From Blastobasis lacticolella (lineage: Eukaryota; Arthropoda; Insecta; Lepidoptera; Blastobasidae), in contig LR990045.1 of NCBI GenBank assembly GCA_905147135.1, positions 11,446,173 to 11,510,172 of the forward strand: 64,000 nt of DNA, read 5' to 3'. Both the position numbers and the translations under genes were made by a program. Positions 11,401 through 21,905 of the stretch are shown here, one piece after another. The notes under the pieces are model-generated. The model was not told where the DNA came from. It did no database searches and saw only the letters and a list, made by a program, of their open reading frames with translations. Position 1 is the first letter of the stretch, and the number at the start of each line of letters is the position of its first letter.

Positions 11401-11696
11401 TATGCGAAAGTAAAATTAGCACCAAGATGGTAGAGTAGTTGTAGACCGCGAAAAAGAGTTAGAAAGACGAAAAAGGCAAATGCAGTTCTGCATTTTTGTT
11501 GCCTGCAGTTACCGCTTACTATCAGCTAAGCACAGAATATTAACACTATAAGGATATTCTAGCCAAATAATTGTATATAGTGTGAGATCGATATAACAAT
11601 TTCCTTAAAAGAAAATTCAATGAAATTTCGACGAAGTGGTGATCATGTGAAAAGAACGGTGAAATTTTAAACAATTTGGACTTAAGTAATTAAGGT

Positions 11697-12345
11697 GTAT
11701 GTTGTGCCTACTCCAGCGACTGTTGGAGGCACTCCACTTGAAGTTGTTGACGACTATACATACTTCGGACAAGAAGTCCAGCTAGGTAGGTCCAATTTCG
11801 AGAAAGAGGTCAATCGACGAATCCAACTCGGTTAGGCAGCGTTCGAGAAGCTACGCCATATATTTTCGTCCCAATCACCGCAGTGTCTCAAGACGAAGGT
11901 CTTTGACCAATGTGTGTTGCCAGTGATGACTTACGGAACTGAAACGTGGCCGATCACTGTGACCTTATAAGAAAGCTCACTGTTACCCAAAGGGCAATGG
12001 AAAGAGCTATGTTTGGAGTCTCTTTGCGCGATAGAATCAGAAATGAGGAGATCCGCAAGCGAACTAAGGTCACCGACATAGCTCTAAGGATTACCAGACT
12101 GAAGTGGCAGTGGGCAGGGCACATAGCTCGAAGAACAGATGGCCGATGGGGCAGTAAAGTTCTCGAGTGGCGACCACGTACCGGGTGCAGCGTGGGTAGG
12201 CCTCCTACAAGGTGAACCGACGACCTGGTAAGGATCGCAGGTAACAGCTGGATGCGGACAGCACAGGACCGGCCTTTGTGGAGATCTCTGGGGAAGGCCT
12301 ATGCCCAGCAGTGGACGTCTTCTGGCTGATATGATGATGATGATG
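11697..12345 (+). pseudogene. RTE-clade LINE, 3' end of reverse-transcriptase ORF, broken
   Basis: Reading frames join into the C-terminal part of an RTE-type polyprotein: VVDDYTYFGQ near 11745, then VLPVMTYGTETW near 11920, then KWQWAGHIARRTDGRW near 12100-12150, and WRPRTG..VGRPPTRWTDDLVRI. In-frame stops (11834, 12213) and a frameshift near 11945 make it non-functional. The element ends with GCCCAGCAGTGGACGTCTTC and a TGATGATGATGATGATG tail (12330-12349), the usual RTE end. The 5' part is absent, as expected after truncated reverse transcription. Confidence 0.85.
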
Positions 12346-12559
12346 ATGAATTAAGGTCTCTAAGACTACTAGAAAACTAAAACTCCTAAGATGTGACGTG
12401 ATGGACATAATTTCGATCAGCGCAAAGTTATGTTGCCAACTTTTTAAATCCCATCTGGATTATGTGGCCCGAACTTTGTCAGGGAGGCTTTTGGCGTAAT
12501 GGGAAAAGTGACATCTTATTTTAATAGGTATTTAATAATGATTGTTTTATTAAGTAACT

Positions 12560-12856
12560 CCTATTCGACCCTACACCTACCCTATACCTGCCCTACACCT
12601 ACGCAACACCTACGCACCACCTACCCTACATTTACTCTACACCTACGCAGCACCTACGCACCACCTACCCTACATTTACTCTACACCTACCGTACACCTT
12701 CTTTACTTCTACCTACCCCTTTTTTGTTGCCTATCAACCTTCCTCTTGAATCACTTATTTCTTTTGTTGAAAACCGCATTAAAATCCGTAAGCGTACATA
12801 GTACATAGGTACAGACGGCGGGAAACGCCTTTTTTTATACTATGTGTATAGCTACG
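12560..12856 (-). mobile_element. Helitron-like family H with minisatellite expansion
   Basis: Minus strand carries the family start (ACATAGTATAAAAAAAGGCG), the AACGGATTTT-like core and the GTGTAGGGTAGG-rich region. Within that region a 44-bp unit (12609-12652) is repeated at 12653-12690 without visible change, enlarging the GTAGG tract. Confidence 0.65.
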
Positions 12857-12879
12857 AATATGGCATCATTATTAACTTT

Positions 12880-13000
12880 TGCCCACGACTTCGTCCGAGT
12901 ACAACTCGGTCACGCCGTGTGGAAACTAACAGACCGATTACTTTTAAAATTTATCATATTAGTTTGGAATAGTACCTACGTATGTCCTAGTACCCGCAAA
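12880..13000 (-). mobile_element. Helitron-like 3' part (classic type), fragment
   Basis: Minus strand has the GACGAAGTCGTGGGCAAAAG 3' end with degenerate upstream sequence. Confidence 0.4.
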
Positions 13001-13006
13001 TATACC

Positions 13007-13130
13007 GTCGGTGGCCTTAGGCTAGCGGGTCCATCTCGTAAGCGAGAGCCATCAAGGCCATGGTCCAATCTTGACAGGTGTCCCTGATAACAGGGTAACA
13101 GAGGTCAGATGGCAGTCGCTGTACTGTAAC
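13007..13130 (+). mobile_element. SINE family A, deleted copy
   Basis: Head CGTCGGTGGCC...TCGTAAGCGAGAG joins directly to the CCATGGTCCAATCTTG and GTAACAGAGGTCAGATGGCA body segments, skipping the part between. Confidence 0.55.
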
Positions 13131-13244
13131 ACAGGTGAGATGGCGGTCAAATACCTGGCTAGCTTTTATCAGGTGGTAGGACTCTGTCAAGCCTGAGGAG
13201 TCCGCCTAGATGAGTACCACCGCCTTACCTGTTTCTGCCGCCAA

Positions 13245-13340
13245 TCAACAAAGCTTCCATTGTTGTGTTCTGATTTGAAGGATAAGGTAGCCAGCGAAAT
13301 TACAGGCATCTTAGTCCTCACAGTGACAACGTAGCTGCGG
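13245..13340 (+). repeat. Dispersed lepidopteran repeat (ATTGTTGTGTTC type)
   Basis: Contains CCATTGTTGTGTTCTGATTT, then GAAGGATAAGGTAGCCAG and AATTACAGGCA, an order I know from a common lepidopteran retroposon 3' region. Single copy in this window. Confidence 0.4.
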
Positions 13341-13479
13341 TTCTATATGTTTGTTACCTGCAACGTAAATGTTGGAGTTGTAAATGTTATGGGCGATAGT
13401 TCCCACTTACCATCATTTGGGCTGTCTACTCGTTTGCTACTGAGTAGCATAATAAAAACCTAACTAAAACAAAATGTGA

Positions 13480-13556
13480 ACTGATTTGCCAAATCCTGGG
13501 TCATGATCACGGCGGATCCCGGACAGGTACAACTGGGATATGAACGCCAAAATGAC
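13480..13556 (+). mobile_element. SINE family A, 3' tail fragment
   Basis: Plus-strand tail: CTGATTTGCCAAATCCTGGG, GGATCCCGGAC, AACTGGGATATGAACGCCAA. Head missing. Confidence 0.7.
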
Positions 13557-13675
13557 GTAATACCCACAAATACCCGAATAGACGCAGCGTTCACACACAG
13601 CAATAAATCAGAACTTGTTGCGTTTCAAAGCGGTCGCTCAATGGGCTCCTCGCGCCGGATACGGGAAGCGATGAT

Positions 13676-13760
13676 AATAAGACGTCACGTCGTCGGCGAC
13701 GTCTGGCGAGAACGTTAGCTCGCGAGCTGTGACGTCGCAATCACGTCGTTCGAGGTCTCC
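13676..13760. promoter_or_regulatory. Cluster of GACGTC (CRE-like) sites in a GC-rich patch
   Basis: Three GACGTC palindromes (13681, 13698, 13731) and two further ACGTCG sites lie within 85 bp of GC-rich sequence. GACGTC is the core bound by CREB/ATF bZIP factors. No transcript is evident beside it, so the regulatory role is speculative. Confidence 0.2.
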
Positions 13761-14155
13761 GAGCGACAAGCGGTTTTACCGCACGGCGTGGACGTGTGTG
13801 CAGAAAGGTGACTTTGTCGAGTTACTATAATCTGCTGTTTTTATTTTTAGTCTGTAAATTTTTTTTAAGTTTTAGTTAGGTAAATACTAGCAAATCGCCC
13901 CGGTTTCGCGCGAGATTTCTCGGCTTTTCTTTAATATTATATGCAAATATTATACACATAAACCTTCCGGCTATAATAGAGTCCCGTGTAATCTTAGAAA
14001 TGTGTACTGCCAGCGAAAACATGAAAGATATTATGTTTCCGATGCGTCTTTTGATCTTAGTTTCAAAGAGGTGCTTCCTTGGCATTAGGTGGCGTATTCT
14101 TTGTAAGCATGCATGTGTACTCTCGTTGTCTGCCTTATGCGCTTATTACACATGG
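13761..14155. other. Unannotated stretch
   Basis: No gene or clear repeat. A segment near 14000-14070 weakly resembles 14400-14480. Confidence 0.4.
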
Positions 14156-14317
14156 CTAAATTCAGAAGCAAAATGCGTAAGAGCTAGTCAAAGTGGAATG
14201 TACTGCTCATAGAATAAGGTAAATTTTTGTTGTTTCTTTGACACAGAAATGAACCTTGTTTTATAAGTACTACGTTCCATTTTGATTTGCTCTCACGCTT
14301 TTTGCTTCTGAATTTAG
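14156..14317 (+). mobile_element. MITE family M3, copy 1
   Basis: Terminal inverted repeats of about 35 bp: CTAAATTCAGAAGCAAAATG at the left, complement of GCTTTTTGCTTCTGAATTTAG at the right. The second copy is at 40922-41138. Confidence 0.7.
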
Positions 14318-14705
14318 ACGCCTCAATTGCGCATTACATACATAAGTCTCTAGCACAGGACGGCTGACTGTCCTTAGGACTTATGTAGGTAAAGTATTAT
14401 GTTTCTAATACGTCTTTTGAAGCTTGCACTTTGTATCGTCGTCAAAGTGAAAACTAAGAAATGTGTAGTGTCGCTTGTGTTTTCGCTTGCTTGTTGTTGC
14501 TACCAATGAAACAAGCCCCGGCTACCTCTAGAAACATAGTTACTTTAACTGGGTACTTATTTGGGTTGTTTATTATTTATCTAGTAACTGAAGATCTCTT
14601 ATATATTGCCAAGAAACCAGTTAGGGAACCTAAAATTCCAAACAGCCAAAACAATACGTTCTTAAATGAAAAATGCTTTTTCATAACAAGCTGTTATCGC
14701 GTGGT

Positions 14706-14785
14706 ATAATACCTACTCATCAAGACCATTCCAAAGAGCCCATACACGATGGAGTTGTCTTGTTGCGTTCATTAATTCCTTAATA
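14706..14785 (-). repeat. Dispersed repeat family R1, end fragment
   Basis: Reverse complement of 45056-45126: shared blocks are AAGACCATTCCAAAGAGCCC and GTTGTCTT(G/A)TTGCGTTCAT. Confidence 0.65.
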
Positions 14786-14789
14786 ATTT

Positions 14790-15169
14790 CCTTAAATTTT
14801 CGACTCCATCTTAATAATCATACCACATTAATGCATTGCATCCAAGTCACATAGCCACACCAAATCCAGCTCAATTGAACACTGGAAAGTGGATCGAATT
14901 AGGTTTTCAAGATTTGCCCAGAACACACATACACACATTGTTACAGACTTGTAAATGTGATGTAATGGAGACCGCATATGTTAGTTAACCCCGAGTCTCC
15001 CCTGAAGAGCACACGATTGCCCTATCTCCCCACCGCGGCCCATCGCGCGGTTTCCACGCCACAAAGCCTCTTGACGTCCCCGCACATGCCTTTGTTACAA
15101 AAACCATTGGCGGCGGCAGTCGCCGTTGCGCTATTATGGACGGGTCACAGAGCGTAAGAGTGTAGACCC
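14790..15169. other. Unannotated stretch
   Basis: No gene seen. Moderately GC-rich near 15000-15130 without a recognisable feature. Confidence 0.4.
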
Positions 15170-15330
15170 GACAATTTTTATTCTTGACGAATGAAGAGGG
15201 GTGATGTCAGTTTGTGTGTCGGTATCTGTGGCTCTATGTATGTGTGTGTGTGTGTTCTGTGGGATCGTAGTTCCCGAACGGATGGACAATTGTCTTGTAT
15301 TTGAAAAAATGACAGAAAACCTCCGACCAA
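15170..15330 (+). repeat. Dispersed repeat family R2 (ATCGTAG.TCCCGAACGGATGG)
   Basis: Family order: GACG..GAGGGGTGATGT, GTGTGTCTGTGGC, ATCGTAGTTCCCGAACGGAT, then TTTGAAA. This copy has a (TG)n expansion at 15239-15256. Other copies at 21675, 32528, 47715 and 63885. A reverse piece lies at 15425-15497. Confidence 0.6.
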
Positions 15331-15424
15331 GTCTTCGTATACTTATACATTTCATAAACTTCTTTATAGATTTTTATGAAATAACGATAAGAAGCATCTG
15401 TATTAAACTGGCTTTCAAATAGAG

Positions 15425-15497
15425 AAAACCGCATTCAAATCGGTCCATCCGTTCGGGAGCTACGATGCCACGGACAGTGGCACACCTACACAGAGTT
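15425..15497 (-). repeat. Dispersed repeat family R2, reverse fragment
   Basis: Minus strand reads GCATCGTAGCTCCCGAACGG ATGGACCGATTTG (two adjoining blocks), the core of family R2, facing the plus-strand copy to its left. Confidence 0.6.
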
Positions 15498-15900
15498 TTT
15501 TTTTTTGTTACGGATATAACCTGCGATCCAGGTACCCAGTCCCTCGGGGGAAGAGCTAGGTTATGAGGGATTTCTACCCACTAAAAACTCCAAGGTGGTC
15601 CACCTCGGTGCAGTTCGATGGGCTCTGAGATCTCAATAGAACGCAACCGGAACCCTTCTAACACCGCGCCCGAAGGCCCATCGCGAGGCAGGTTGTGGAC
15701 TCTCCAAACCTGCCCCTACACCGTTCCGGTGTGTATCGGCTTGATGACTACCCCAAGTGGACACCTTCCCCGGAATCGTTTGGTCGGACATTGTAGCCCC
15801 CACCACAAGTGTTCGCAACTCCGATGACCCCCTTTAGTCGCCTCTTACGACAGCCGGGCCGAGCTACACGACTCACCTACATAGAGCCTGGGACCTTGCG
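15498..15900 (-). mobile_element. Retroposon 3' end with poly(A), GC-rich
   Basis: A run of T at 15498-15508 reads as a poly(A) tail on the minus strand. Upstream of it in that orientation is a GC-rich segment without A-tail neighbours, about 400 bp, rich in CCGG and ending near the CGTCTTACGA-like block at about 15845. Layout fits a 5'-truncated LINE or a SINE; family not identified. Confidence 0.5.
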
Positions 15901-15921
15901 AGAACTTGCAATTGGCGAGAA

Positions 15922-16643
15922 CAGATAATTACAATGGAACTGAATGGAATTAATCTAATCTTCGTGACCCTGGAACCTGACTAGATTGGATCATGGTTAC
16001 ACATTCAGTCGCCTGAATGTGCAGGTTTCATTGCAATGTTTTCCCTCAACGTAAGAAAATCGGTTAGCAAATTACGAAAGACAAAGCCGAAGGATGCAAG
16101 AGAAACCAAAAATTGTCTTAATAAATAATTTAATTACTTTTTAAATCACTAATTATATTAAATTAAATTCCTACAAACTAACTTAACTAACGTGACAGTC
16201 GGTCGATGTGAGATCCAAAAGTAACGTGCTTATTCTCGGCGGCTGGGTCGCTGCAGCCAGGCATATTGTGCGGTTTTTGCATTTTTGTGTGGCGCAAACT
16301 CCACAGCGGGGAAAATGCTGATGGAATGCCCTAGTTTTGGGAGATTCACGCAGTGACGACGACGCGCGTGTCTATGGTTATGTGCGAACGTAACAAGCAT
16401 ACAACTAATGCTTATAACTGCAGGTATTCAGCCTTTTCAGACTTCAGGTTCCAACAAAGGCTGTTTATGTTAGTATCTTTGTATTGATTAAGAGCGAAAT
16501 TATGTTACCTTTGTGTGAACTAATAAATCAAATATTTATTTATTTATAACTCAGAAAAGAGTCATTGGTACATGGCCGCAGTGGGATTTAACTCGGTATC
16601 TCTCGCTTACGATTCGGATACCTTAACTACTCGGCCACCGACG
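15922..16643 (-). mobile_element. SINE family A, split by inserted sequence
   Basis: The tail side (15922-16070) and the tRNA-like head side (16546-16643) belong to one family A copy on the minus strand: the first part breaks at CGGTTAGCAA and the second resumes at ATAACTCAGAAAAGAGTCAT. The intervening 475 bp holds a second repeat. Confidence 0.65.
16195..16520 (+). repeat. Dispersed repeat within the split SINE
   Basis: Contains CTCCACAGCGGGGAAAATGC, CCCTAGTTTTGGGAGATTCA and ACGTAACAAGCATACAACTA. A degenerate relative with GTCCTAGTTTGGTGATTCAC lies at 51730-51785. Class unknown. Confidence 0.45.
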
Positions 16644-16859
16644 TGTAAATAATAATCCCCTCTACTGAGAGCTCCCATATAATAATGTTTATGACGTGCT
16701 TGTAACTACAAATGCGACGTCATTAACATTAGCGTCGGAGATCTAATTTCGTTGGAAGTGAATTCTTGTGTTTCGGAGCACGTTTTAGCTGTAACGTGGA
16801 GATAATGCATTACTGCAAGGGTGGACTTTGTGACATATGTGGACTTTTACTAGTCGTTT

Positions 16860-16935
16860 TTTAAATAATCGTGGACAAATTCACACAACGCCATTTAGTC
16901 TCAAACCTTTTCGTGATTCGTGCCATACTAAGCGA
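16860..16935 (-). repeat. Dispersed repeat family R3 fragment
   Basis: AAATAATCGTGGACAAATTC followed by ACACAACGCCATTTAGTC. Better copies with GCGCCATCTAGCCCCAAACT lie at 40600-40672 and 60735-60895. Confidence 0.5.
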
Positions 16936-16939
16936 AGCT

Positions 16940-18009
16940 CGTATCTTATTACCCTTATGAAGGACCCCGGGACCTCTTGCATGGCACACCAGCATGTTAA
17001 CTACTGAACGCAGGTCGTCAATCGTTTTGCTCGCATGGAGGAAACCTCTTCTTACCTATTAAGGGTTTAATTTCGCTTACAAGACTGTGTGTAATACAAT
17101 TTATGAATTCGAATTTTCCGTGTCAAGTCAAGTAAATTCAATTACTTAATTATGTCAAAAATTACATCACCATATAATGTAAATAACTAAAATAAAATCC
17201 AAATAACGTCATTATATCACTTTTCATCAATGAGATGAGGTCTAATGCAAGCTTCCAAAAATTCGGAAAATTAGAGGTAAATATTTGCTTTTGGTCTAGA
17301 CATATTGGATGTAATACACAAAATTAATATATGCTAGTATAGACTTTACGGGAATCGGGCTGGCTGCTCAGTGGCTATTATCCTTGGAAGTCGGAACCGT
17401 AGCTTGGAATGTAATATCTAAATAAAATAATATAAACAAATTTCCCAACTCATCAGGCTCATTTTCACCCCCGTCCTAAAACTGAGATCCCCTTTTTGAT
17501 TACGCGAATCATGAAACTCAAACCTACTCGAGGCCATGGAAATACATATTTTTATGGAACTTTCTGTAACATAAACCTTCTGGAATGCTCTATTATCGGC
17601 GGCACACAACAGCCTTCCCGGCCTGGCGTTCCTGGTTATATGGTGTGTGTAATACGACGAATTTCAAGAGGGCCCCTGAAAGTATGGGGGGTGTAGCACT
17701 GAAAGGTCAGTCTGCCGTGTTTTATGGAAACCGGGAATGACTTATGAGTGGAAAAATATGTAGTAACTTGCGTCATAAAATGGAGACGTATATTTTGTAC
17801 TTCTCTTATGAGCATGTGTGAAATTGTGTAGTGCTAGTTTTAAATAGAAATGTAGACTTAGTAGGCTGAATATAAAAGTGAAGATGGGTTCACCACCACT
17901 TCAACGTCACTTTTCCGCCACCGAACTCTCCGACGATTTGATAGATTTCATCATCTAGATGCCTGACATCTAACACTAACTTACGGACATGACTAGCCTT
18001 CTTACCGCG
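16940..18009. other. Unannotated AT-rich stretch
   Basis: No gene or assignable repeat seen. Confidence 0.4.
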
Positions 18010-18450
18010 TTCATGTAAGATGTGGAATGAGCTTACAACTTTTAGTACTTCAAAGGTATGTCTACTGGTACCTCGAAAGGCCGGCACCGCGTCCGCTCCC
18101 TAGATATTTTTTTATGTCATACGGTTGGCAAACAGGCAAGCGGGTCACCTGATGGAAAGTTGTCACCACTGCCTATAGACATTAGCAACACCAAGAGTAT
18201 CGCTAATGCGTTGCCCACCTCTATAACACGTTGCTCTGGCAGCAAAAAGGCAAGTGCCCCTCCACTGCCAAAGCCACGGTTCCCCAAATCCCCACCCCAT
18301 GGAGCACTGGAAACCTTACTCACCGACAGAAACACAATACTATTTAAAAGAGTATTATTTAGCTGCGATATTCTGGTTGCAGATGTCCTGGACGACGGCA
18401 GCCACTTTCCATCAGGTGGACCATCTGACCGTGTGCCTCATTAGGCAATA
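18010..18450. mobile_element. LINE 3' end fragments in two orientations
   Basis: 18010-18060 on the plus strand reads CKMWNELT, the 'MWNELP' motif of CR1/Jockey-type 3' ends. From 18108 the minus strand carries the GGTGTTGCTAATGTCTATAG tail block and CCTGATGG..CACC segment, extending to about 18450 with a degenerate body. Confidence 0.5.
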
Positions 18451-18477
18451 AAATTAGTCTAATAATATTTTATTAAA

Positions 18478-18738
18478 TTACTGCGCGACTTTGTCGCGTA
18501 GCGTCCTACCCCTACACTACCCTACCCGTACTCCTACCCTACCCTACAACTACCCTACACTCACTCTACATCTACTTTACCCCTACCTACCCGTTTTTTT
18601 CTTGTTTATAACCTTTCTCTTGAATCACCCTGAAAACCGTATTAAAATCCATTGCGTAGTTTAAAAGATTTAAACGTACATAGATACCATGAGACGGACG
18701 GCGGGAAGCGACTTTGTTTTATACTATATATATATTAC
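18478..18738 (-). mobile_element. Helitron-like family H, near complete
   Basis: Minus strand from TATAGTATAAAACAAAGTCG at 18729, through ACTACGCAATGGATTTTAAT, to the GTAGG-rich tract and GCGACAAAGTCGCGCAGTAA at the left. Non-coding. Confidence 0.65.
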
Positions 18739-18739
18739 A

Positions 18740-19761
18740 GTCACGTCCCGCTATGTACAGAATAGCCGTCCCCAAACACGCTTACCGACAAACAGTACTT
18801 CATATTTCTCGATATAGATTCACAAACACTCTTTTCGTCTTTAATAATTGCGATCATTACGAGAGAAATGGAAATGTATAAAGAGGCTCGCTATGAAGTA
18901 ATGGCGAGGCTCTAGAAATCAATTTGGAATTCTCGCCGCGCCGTCGATGGAGCTCGGAAACGGTCCGTTGAAAAATGAAACTTGTTCTGTCGAGGACTTA
19001 TGGGACCACTTCGTAGAGATGTTCGAGATATCTCGGGTAGGTTTTTGGTCTAAAATCGAAGTGCCACTTGCAGGTCTTCAAATGCCTCAAAACGCCACTT
19101 CCGGTACTCTTAGATTGCAGATGTAATGATGTGACAAGTTTCCATCATAGTAGAGTTCCACAATCCACATCCAATCAATATATCTTTATTTGATTGGGAT
19201 GCACGGTATCATCATTTAAACGTCATGAACATAATATATCATTCTCTAACCTTAATTAATCAAATAATGAATGCGTCTTGGCATCATCGAGCCTGCCATG
19301 CATGGCTCAAAAGAATTTGAGTCCAGAAACGTGATACTAGCAGTATCAATTATGCCGGCTGCTCACGAAAACTACCTGATTGCAAGTAGTGACTTATACA
19401 TAACAACCAAATCCAGGTTTCTTCATCAGACCAGGTCGGTGCTACACTATTATCATCAACATCATCATCCTAGCGCTGTGAATTGCAAGGTTTACCGACA
19501 CCATAATTAGAAGTAGGTTAAAACAGAATTCCAGGATTTCTTGTTACAGTTACATAAATGATACAAGTAAATCAAATTACATGAATTTGTAAGGGAAGCT
19601 ACCAAACAAAAAAATCAATGTTACCCCACAGCGATACCAAAGCCGAGTCTTAGCCAAAGCGTTGTAATAAGTCCCCATCTCTATTCTCTTGACAAATGAT
19701 CAGAGAAAGTTTGCCATCGAAATTTTTGCCAACTTTCTTGTTTCAAAGTCCCGTCCGCGCG
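18740..19761. other. Unannotated stretch
   Basis: No gene seen. TATCATCAACATCATCATC near 19450 resembles a reversed RTE tail, but no RTE coding sequence adjoins it. Confidence 0.4.
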
Positions 19762-20370
19762 TTCCAATAGGAAGTTCCGATGGTCTATTTAAGCACTCGG
19801 ATGAGTGTTGGTCGCGAGCGAGGGAGTTTAGGGCCATTAACAAAAGTGACGTTCGCGAATCCTGATTTGACGTTTCGTAATTAATTTTGCTTATTTTTTT
19901 TCTTTTCAATTTGCTGTTTGGAGCAGAAATAGGCGTTTTCTGGTGTATATTTTGTCGGTCTTGTATTGTTTTTATTCTGTCAGTGTTGGAGCGCCAGTTT
20001 TGTCTCGATTCTTCCGATCCAATAACCGAAGAAAAGTTCCTACGCGTACTAGATTCTAGATTTTTCCAATAGGAAGTTCCGATGATCTATTTAAGCGGGG
20101 CTCGCGAGATGAGTGTTGGTCGCGAGCGAGGGAGTTTGGGGCCTTTTACGACAGTGACGTTCGCAAATCCCGATTTGACGTATCGTAATTAATTTTGCCT
20201 TTTTTTTTTTATTTGCAGCTTATCTCAGAAATTGGCGTTTTCTGGTGTATATTTTGTCGGTCTTGTATTGTTTTTTATTCTGTCAGTGTTGAAGCGCTAG
20301 TTTTGTCTCGATTCTTCCGATCCAATGGATTCGGAGAGTACCTACTTCTGCGTACCAATTTCTAGATTTT
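19762..20370 (+). repeat. Tandem promoter-like dimer, about 302-bp unit
   Basis: Unit 1 (19762-20063) and unit 2 (20064-20370) both open with TTCCAATAGGAAGTTCCGATG, then a TATTTAAG box (19786, 20088), then GAGTGTTGGTCGCGAGCG about 17-23 bp downstream, then an AATTAATTTTGC..TTTT tract, GGCGTTTTCTGGTGTATATT and GATTCTTCCGATCCAATG/A. A TATA-like box ahead of a conserved GC-rich start region, in head-to-tail units, resembles promoter monomers in the 5' UTR of a LINE or two abutting LTRs. No coding sequence follows. Which of these it is remains open. Confidence 0.7.
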
Positions 20371-20824
20371 TATATCAAGGCAGTGTTTATTTAATAAATC
20401 AACGTTTTCATATTCTGTACGAAACCCTCGCCACATGGAGCCAAAGCGAAATTGACCGCATTTATTGTTTACGTGTATTTTACTCCATCACATAAAGTCC
20501 TATATTTCTGACCCATCGTTCACTTAACGATCTTAACTTGTTGATGATGATGTTATTCGGAAACAAACCGTAAGAAAGTGCTTTTATTTCTCCAAATAAA
20601 CCTCAGTGCATTTAATATTACAGTAACGGTCTCTTACTTCTGCGTCTAGGGCTGTGCTTCTCCGCGTGTGGTAATGGCAAAAGTGTGTAATTTATGAGGG
20701 TATTGTGTGATATAATGTACTGAACAATGTTCCATTTTCAATCGTAGAGTGTAATGTCTTTAATGCGCTTAATATGTGTGGTGTAGGTATACCTCGATAT
20801 GGTTATAGGTATGTAACTTAGGTT
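20371..20824. other. Unannotated stretch
   Basis: No gene or clear repeat. Confidence 0.4.
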
Positions 20825-21110
20825 GTCATTTAATTTAACTGGGAGCCATTCAACCTATTCTCAAAAAGTTGATCGACCCCTTTCCGCCATCGTGAGACGC
20901 GTTCCGAGCCAACGCTTCATCCTTATGTCGTGGATCTTCCTTACGAGTAGTTACGAGCCTATTTGGTTCAACTTTTATTATGCATGGAACACGTTGCCTG
21001 CTAGTGTGTTCCCTGATCATTATAATCCGGACGCCTTCAAGGCTAGAGTTAATAGGCTGTTTTCCTAGACAGACATGCTCCAGATTTGTCCCCATCGTCA
21101 CTTACCAGTA
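20825..21110 (+). pseudogene. CR1/Jockey-type LINE, extreme C-terminal fragment
   Basis: The end of the frame reads WNTLPASVFPDHYNPDAFKA followed by RVNRLFS and a stop at 21066. This 'WN.LP..VFP..Y....FK..VNR' motif closes the ORF of several insect non-LTR families. Upstream similarity decays within about 200 bp. The CATCGTCACTTACCAGTAGG trailer follows. Confidence 0.65.
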
Positions 21111-21114
21111 GGTG

Positions 21115-21305
21115 GATGGACCTTCCTCTTGAATTACTATATCTATTATTGAAAACCGCATGAAAATATGCAGGCCGTAAGCTTGTTTGCCACATATTTG
21201 GCATAAAAAAAATCCGTTGCGTAGTTTACGAGACCTAAGCGTAAATAGATACCTACACAGATACATACGACGGAAAGCGGCTTTGTTTGATAGAATGAGT
21301 AGATG
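21115..21305 (-). mobile_element. Helitron-like family H with a small insertion
   Basis: Minus strand has the family H core (ACTACGCAACGGATTTTTTT) and GAATTCAAGAGGAAGG-like block, but about 43 bp (21167-21210) with GGCCGTAAGCTTGTTTGCCA splits them. That insert matches the LINE-tail sequence seen at 51886. Confidence 0.55.
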
Positions 21306-21674
21306 TTTTATACAGCTGTTGGTATTCCAATAAATAAACATTACCTTCATAAACTAGATCAAAGTAAGTTAAGTGAAATTTAAACCTCTCCCATCCCACT
21401 TTAAAATACAGCGACTGAAATTTAAAACGTACCGCGCGACTCTTTTAATCGTCATTACAGCGCCTATTAGTAGCATGTGCTGTCTGAAAATGCCGGCTTC
21501 ATTCCGCCAGTTAATAGGGCCATAATAACGCACCCTAGCCGAGCAACATTTGTAAGTTATTATCGCCATAAATCAGCTCTGATGATACTCCTGGCTTGCC
21601 CAGTGAGCGACGCTGACAGCGTACTTTGCGGTGGGCGGGTCTAATTGGATACGAGCTGGCTTTATTATTTGTTT
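21306..21674. other. Unannotated stretch
   Basis: No gene or clear repeat. Confidence 0.4.
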
Positions 21675-21905
21675 TTAACCCCCGACGGAAGAAGAGGGGT
21701 GTTATTTTGACGTGTGTATCTGTGGTTTCTGTGTCTCTGTGTATGTGTCTGTGGCATCGTAGCGACCGAACGAATGGACCGATTTAGATGTGATTTTCTC
21801 TATTTGAACGTCAGAAACCTTCGTTTAGTAGTTTAGATCATATTTGAGTATACGAGTATGTATACTTGATCGGGGGTTACCGGACTTTTCCTGTCGTTTA
21901 CGATA
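21675..21905 (+). repeat. Dispersed repeat family R2, fuller copy
   Basis: AACCCCCGACGGAAGAAGAG, GGGGTGTTATTTTGACGTGT, GGCATCGTAGCGACCGAACG, ATGGACCGATTTAGATGTGA, ending near GATCGGGGGTTACCGGACTT. The GACG start and the CGGGGG end are partly inverted. Confidence 0.65.
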
